Of a stretch of 8,969 nt of DNA, positions 6,096-8,969 are shown piece after piece. The stretch's first letter is position 1, and each line of letters opens with the position of its first letter. The stretch spans positions 1-8,969 of the forward strand of contig DATDRS010000060.1 of NCBI GenBank assembly GCA_035291605.1, in the 5' to 3' direction. The notes beneath the pieces are model-generated. The model was not told the origin of the DNA and made no database searches. It saw nothing but the letters and a program-made list of their open reading frames with translations. Source of the DNA: DATDRS01 sp035291605. GTDB taxonomy: Bacteria > Chloroflexota > Anaerolineae > Anaerolineales > UBA6663. A program made the position numbers and the translations under genes.

Positions 6096-6127
6096 CCTCA
6101 ACCTATTCCTCTCAAGCGATCTCCCGC

Positions 6128-6168
6128 AACAGGGACGTTTGCGAAGCAGGCAGCGTCCCTGTTTCTTT
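6128..6168 (+). terminator. Intrinsic terminator after the hybrid regulator gene
   Basis: A 10-bp perfect stem AACAGGGACG (6128-6137) and CGTCCCTGTT (6154-6163), with a 16-base loop that can itself pair (TGC-GAA-GCA), is followed by TTTCTTT. It lies 32 bases after the stop codon at 6095, so the regulator gene is probably monocistronic. Confidence 0.85.
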
Positions 6169-6484
6169 GCGCCCCTTTTTTACTAAACACTAACTTGCTT
6201 ATGGTCAAAGCCTGGGCGTCGTTTGAAACGGTTCACTAACCCGGCGACGCCCGCGCCTCCTCTTCACGCAGGTTTCACCGAAGTTTCGCGCTTTCTTGCT
6301 CAGTCTTTGCTGACGGGCGCGATGGAAGTTGCTAAAGTGCCGGCACGCTCAGGAGGCGGCGATGCAGGAAACGCGGCGCAGCCCCCAGCGACAAGATGGA
6401 TGTGCTCTGACGAGGACGAGCCACACGCATACGAAGTGATTGACAGCGCGTTAGATGGACGCAACCGAAGAAGGAGAAAACGCA
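6169..6484. other. Leader/intergenic region before the secreted-protein gene
   Basis: No gene is supported: the frame starting at 6223 is Arg/Pro-rich and overlaps the real gene out of phase. The stretch holds a hairpin with arms 6214-6221 (GGGCGTCG) and 6245-6252 (CGACGCCC). It also has three copies of an ACTAA(A)C word at 6182-6188, 6189-6194 and 6235-6240. No convincing -35/-10 pair was found; TTGACA at 6440-6445 has no -10 at the right spacing. Confidence 0.5.
6214..6252 (+). promoter_or_regulatory. Hairpin in the region upstream of the secreted-protein gene
   Basis: A perfect 8-bp stem with a 23-base loop has no T-run after it, so it is not a typical terminator. It could be an operator-like palindrome or an mRNA leader structure. 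Confidence 0.3.
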
Positions 6485-8284
6485 ATGACGCACCCGAGCT
6501 TTATCCACTTCACCCGAGGCCTGAAAGTGTTGGTCAGTATTCTCTGCGTGCTCACCATGGCGGCCTCCGGCGCCGGCGTGCAGAGCGTCATGGCCGCCAG
6601 CGTCGCGGAGCAAGCCGCAGACCTGAACGAAGAAATTACGTTTGAAGACGGCAGTCTCACCGGCCCGAATGGGATGGACAGCGCGACGGGCAATGTCGTC
6701 CTGGACAACACCTCCATGATCCAGGGCGTCTTTTCAGCCTATATTCCCAATGTCGATTCGACGTATCTTCAAGAAGATTTCGCCGGGACAGATGACCTGT
6801 ACGTGTCGTTCTACCTGAAGCTCATTTCCTTGCCGACGGGTACCGTGCGCCTCGCGCAGATCATGCATGAGGGGAAGACCCTCGGCAATCTTATCCTCCG
6901 CGCCGATGGGGCGCTGCAATTACGCCACGGCTCGAAGCCGGTTGGCGCGGAGACAGCCCCGCTGACCGTAGGCGCAATCTACCGACTCGCCCTTCACCAG
7001 AGACAAGGCGCGGACCAGAATGCTGTTCTGGACGGCTACCTGGCGATGCAGGATGAAGCCTTTGGCGAGCCTTTTGCTTCGACGACAGACGGCAACTGGA
7101 AATCCCCGGCTGACAGGCTGCGCCTGGGAGCGACGGATTCGACTGCGCTCGATGCGGCGTTCGACGACATTACGTTGGGCCTGGAGCTGCCCACCGTGAG
7201 TGAGCCAAGCCCAACCCCAGCGCCCACTAACACGCTCGCCGCTCCGACTGAGACCCCACCGCCGCCCACCGCGACCCCGATGGTGTCCACTCCAACGGCG
7301 ACCCCACCGCCGCCCACCAGCACCCCCAGGGTATCCACTCCGACAGAGGCGGCGCCCAGCGCCACACCGGCCGTAGCTACCGCCACACAGGCGGCAACGG
7401 CGGTGGCCTCCGCGACCTCAACCAGCACACAGCAATCGGCGACAGCGGCTGTGGCCGACCCCACCAACTGCGCCAGCTACTCCGGCCCCAAGCGCGTCTT
7501 CATGGATAGCCAGGCCTGGTGGACCACCACGCCTGGCAAGACCGGCACGGATCACGGCCATGTCCACACCTCCACCTGCTTCCCGCTCCACCAGACTGTC
7601 TCCGGGATTGTGCCGCTCGACATTCGTCTCACCATGCACAATAACCCCGGCAAACTGACTAGCCTGACGATCTATATCAACACGGACAGCGGCGGGACGA
7701 TTGTGGCCCGAAAGGTGTTCAACACGGCGTTGACCTGCCCTGTGCCGGGTGATTGTCAGTTCTGGGTGCATCTCGACGCCGACACAACCAAAGCGCCTTA
7801 CGATGGGCGGCAGGAATGGCGCATCCGGCCCTGGATCAACGAACCGGACGGCAAGACGATGGTCGGCTCGACAGCGTGGCAGACCTATCTTGCCAATGGC
7901 AAGCCGAAGAATGACTACCGCGCCTACGATCTGGTGCAGGGCAAAGGGTGGTACACCAACGCCGGCTACGCCGTCGCCCGGTTGGACTCCGGTTTTCCGT
8001 TCGCGCCCGTAAGCGGGTCATGGACGATCAAATATCGCTGTGAGTCATATGAGGCGCCAGCCGTGTCGGAGTGTCTGGTGACGGTAGACCCTAACTTCCA
8101 CACGAACAATAAAGGGACGATCCTCTTTCAGACCACCAGCTCGAGCGAGTCGCAGCGGACTCTGACCATCAACCCGGCCCAGTTTGGGCCAGGCGCTCAC
8201 AAACTGGTCATCCGCGCTTCGGTAGCGCAACTGAGCGGGAGCACAAACGCGGGCGTGCTGGCTATCCCGTTCACCGTCCCGTAA
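6485..8284 (+). CDS. Large secreted LamG-like protein with six-cysteine C-terminal domain
   Basis: The frame opens at 6455, but ATG 6485 has AAGGAG (6471-6476) at 8 bases and places a signal peptide at the N-terminus, giving 599 residues. The signal peptide covers residues 1-37/38, with hydrophobic core 13-32 and cleavage near VMA-AS. Residues about 50-235 have the look of a LamG/concanavalin-type beta-sandwich (ITFEDGSL, LYVSFYLKLISLP, LRLGATDSTALDAAFDDITLGLE), which would suit carbohydrate or surface binding. Residues about 239-326 are a Thr/Pro/Ala linker with a duplicated 16-residue unit. Residues about 327-599 are a probable beta-rich domain with six cysteines, the only ones in the mature protein, suggesting disulphides. 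It also has the motif DHGHVHTSTCFP and many Trp/Tyr. I do not recognise a catalytic family. No C-terminal anchor is visible, so the product is probably released or loosely attached outside the cell. Confidence 0.85.
   Translation: MTHPSFIHFTRGLKVLVSILCVLTMAASGAGVQSVMAASVAEQAADLNEEITFEDGSLTGPNGMDSATGNVVLDNTSMIQGVFSAYIPNVDSTYLQEDFAGTDDLYVSFYLKLISLPTGTVRLAQIMHEGKTLGNLILRADGALQLRHGSKPVGAETAPLTVGAIYRLALHQRQGADQNAVLDGYLAMQDEAFGEPFASTTDGNWKSPADRLRLGATDSTALDAAFDDITLGLELPTVSEPSPTPAPTNTLAAPTETPPPPTATPMVSTPTATPPPPTSTPRVSTPTEAAPSATPAVATATQAATAVASATSTSTQQSATAAVADPTNCASYSGPKRVFMDSQAWWTTTPGKTGTDHGHVHTSTCFPLHQTVSGIVPLDIRLTMHNNPGKLTSLTIYINTDSGGTIVARKVFNTALTCPVPGDCQFWVHLDADTTKAPYDGRQEWRIRPWINEPDGKTMVGSTAWQTYLANGKPKNDYRAYDLVQGKGWYTNAGYAVARLDSGFPFAPVSGSWTIKYRCESYEAPAVSECLVTVDPNFHTNNKGTILFQTTSSSESQRTLTINPAQFGPGAHKLVIRASVAQLSGSTNAGVLAIPFTVP
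7253..7348 (+). repeat. 48-bp tandem duplication in the Thr-Pro linker
   Basis: Two in-phase 48-bp units (7253-7300 and 7301-7348) share ACCCCACCGCCGCCCACC at their starts and encode TPPPPTATPMVSTPTA and TPPPPTSTPRVSTPTE. This looks like recent linker growth by slippage or duplication. Confidence 0.7.
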
Positions 8285-8300
8285 GATCCCGCTTCCCTGT

Positions 8301-8322
8301 TCCCCTCACTCGCGAGAGGGGA
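8301..8322. other. Hairpin just after the secreted-protein gene
   Basis: TCCCCTC (8301-8307) pairs with GAGGGGA (8316-8322) around an 8-base loop, starting 16 bases after the stop codon. No T-run follows, so it is not a classical intrinsic terminator, but it may protect the 3' end or help termination. Confidence 0.4.
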
Positions 8323-8344
8323 GTCTCAACTTGATTTGACACGA

Positions 8345-8373
8345 AAGGACACAAAGGCAGCCTTTGTGTCCTT
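8345..8373. repeat. Near-perfect hairpin between convergent genes; possible dispersed repeat
   Basis: AAGGACACAAAGGC (8345-8358) and GCCTTTGTGTCCTT (8360-8373) are exact reverse complements separated by one base. The right side continues GTGTTCTTTGTGGTT, echoing the arm. The sequence resembles the CTTTGTGTCCTTTGTGG-type intergenic repeats I recall from cyanobacteria and Chloroflexota. It sits between two convergent stop codons (8284 and 8388), where it could act as a shared 3' boundary. Confidence 0.6.
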
Positions 8374-8387
8374 GTGTTCTTTGTGGT

Positions 8388-8969
8388 TCAAGCCAAGCCA
8401 TCGAACGTCGGCTTAAGCGCCGGATATAGAGCGCGGTAGCGACTATAAAGTTTGTCGTAGATGGCATGTTGCAGAGCGCTGGGCGCGACTTGTCCGGCGA
8501 GGCGGATGGTTGCGTCGCACGCGGCTTCCACGCTGCTCCAACGGCCCGCACCCACTCCGGCCAGCAGCGCCGCGCCATAGGCTGCGCCTTCGGTGGTGTT
8601 GACCGTGACAAGCTCAGCGTTCAGCACGTCGGCCAAAATCTGCCGCCACAACGCGCTCTTTGCGCCGCCGCCGGAGACGCGCACCTGTTGGATTGAAGAC
8701 AGCCCAACCGCTTTCATCAGTTCAAAACTGTCGCGCAGGCCAAAGGCCACTCCCTCCAATACCGCGCGGGTGCAGTGCGCCAGCGTGTGCCGCACGGTGA
8801 AGCCCACAAATGCGCCGCGCGCCAGCGGGTCGGGGTGCGGGGTGCGCTCGCCCGTCAGGTAGGGCAAAAAAAGCAGTCCGCCACTTCCGGCGGGCACAGC
8901 GGCGGCGGGCGCGAGCAGCGCCTCGTAGGCCGCGCCGGGCGCGAAGGTGTCGCGATACCAGCGCAAACT
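8388..8969 (-). CDS. xylB: Xylulokinase (FGGY carbohydrate kinase), C-terminal part
   Basis: The frame enters from the right edge without a start and encodes the last 193 residues; full-length xylulokinases have about 490-510. The enzyme phosphorylates D-xylulose with ATP to xylulose 5-phosphate, linking xylose use to the pentose phosphate pathway in the cytoplasm. The FGGY C-terminal domain is clear. It contains LPYLTGERTPHPDPLARGAF, typical of xylulokinases, then RAVLEGVAFGLRDSFELM, then the adenosine-binding VSGGGAKSALWRQILADVL, and later GAAYGAALLAG. It ends ..LYPALKPTFDGLA. The TTG at 8964-8966 is an internal leucine, not a start, because the family needs about 300 more residues upstream. 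Other FGGY kinases (gluco-, fuculo- or glycerol kinase) are less likely given the GERTPHPDP block. It is convergent with the secreted-protein gene. Confidence 0.88.
   Translation of the reverse strand, partial: SLRWYRDTFAPGAAYEALLAPAAAVPAGSGGLLFLPYLTGERTPHPDPLARGAFVGFTVRHTLAHCTRAVLEGVAFGLRDSFELMKAVGLSSIQQVRVSGGGAKSALWRQILADVLNAELVTVNTTEGAAYGAALLAGVGAGRWSSVEAACDATIRLAGQVAPSALQHAIYDKLYSRYRALYPALKPTFDGLA

Noticed and set aside
6440..6445. Consensus -35 TTGACA before the secreted-protein gene
   Set aside because: No -10-like hexamer lies 16-18 bases downstream, where the ribosome binding site already begins.
6223..6645. 140-residue frame before and overlapping the secreted-protein gene
   Set aside because: It is Arg/Pro-rich, overlaps the signal-peptide region of the real gene out of phase and lacks a ribosome binding site.
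7036..7467. 143-residue Val/Ala/Gly-rich minus-strand frame
   Set aside because: It is the antisense of the Thr/Pro linker; its hydrophobic look comes from complementing ACN and CCN codons.

Overview
The window looks like a piece of a GC-rich chromosome from a Chloroflexota-like bacterium (inference). The pointers are secreted proteins with long Thr-Pro-rich linkers, a small protein with the N-terminal motif that in Chloroflexota usually sits beside ECF sigma factors, a DUF5666-like exported protein, a GAF-GGDEF module of a type I associate with Chloroflexota and cyanobacteria, and dispersed palindromes of a kind common in those genomes. No rRNA, tRNA or CRISPR array was seen.

Layout. (1) 1-258, minus strand: the N-terminal 86 residues of a conserved protein of unknown function, cut by the window edge, with a good sigma70-type promoter upstream. 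(2) 409-2141: a mobile-DNA patch. It holds a MITE-like inverted-repeat element (409-553), an apparently intact IS701-like insertion sequence (584-2052, one DDE transposase) and a long imperfect palindrome (2078-2141). (3) 2142-2420: gene-free DNA with small palindromes. (4) 2421-3639: a probable two-gene operon, an orphan sigma-associated/anti-sigma-like small protein followed by an exported DUF5666-like protein, closed by a strong intrinsic terminator. (5) 3816-6095: a 759-residue regulator with the order REC-PAS-GAF-GGDEF-winged helix, followed by its own terminator. (6) 6485-8284: a large secreted protein made of a LamG-like domain, a Thr/Pro linker and a six-cysteine C-terminal domain of unknown function. 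(7) 8388-8969, minus strand: the C-terminal part of a xylulokinase, convergent with the previous gene, with a near-perfect short-loop hairpin repeat between them.

How the parts relate. The most interesting gene is the multidomain regulator. It joins two-component input (REC), small-molecule or redox sensing (PAS, GAF), a c-di-GMP synthase-type domain and an OmpR-type DNA-binding domain in one chain. The REC domain lacks the usual switch lysine and the GGDEF signature is altered, while the c-di-GMP inhibitory site is retained. This suggests (inference) a nucleotide-responsive transcription factor rather than a simple diguanylate cyclase. Its targets are not shown; the flanking secreted-protein genes are candidates by position only. 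The anti-sigma-like gene has no sigma factor beside it, and the mobile patch lies just upstream, so the locus may have been rearranged.
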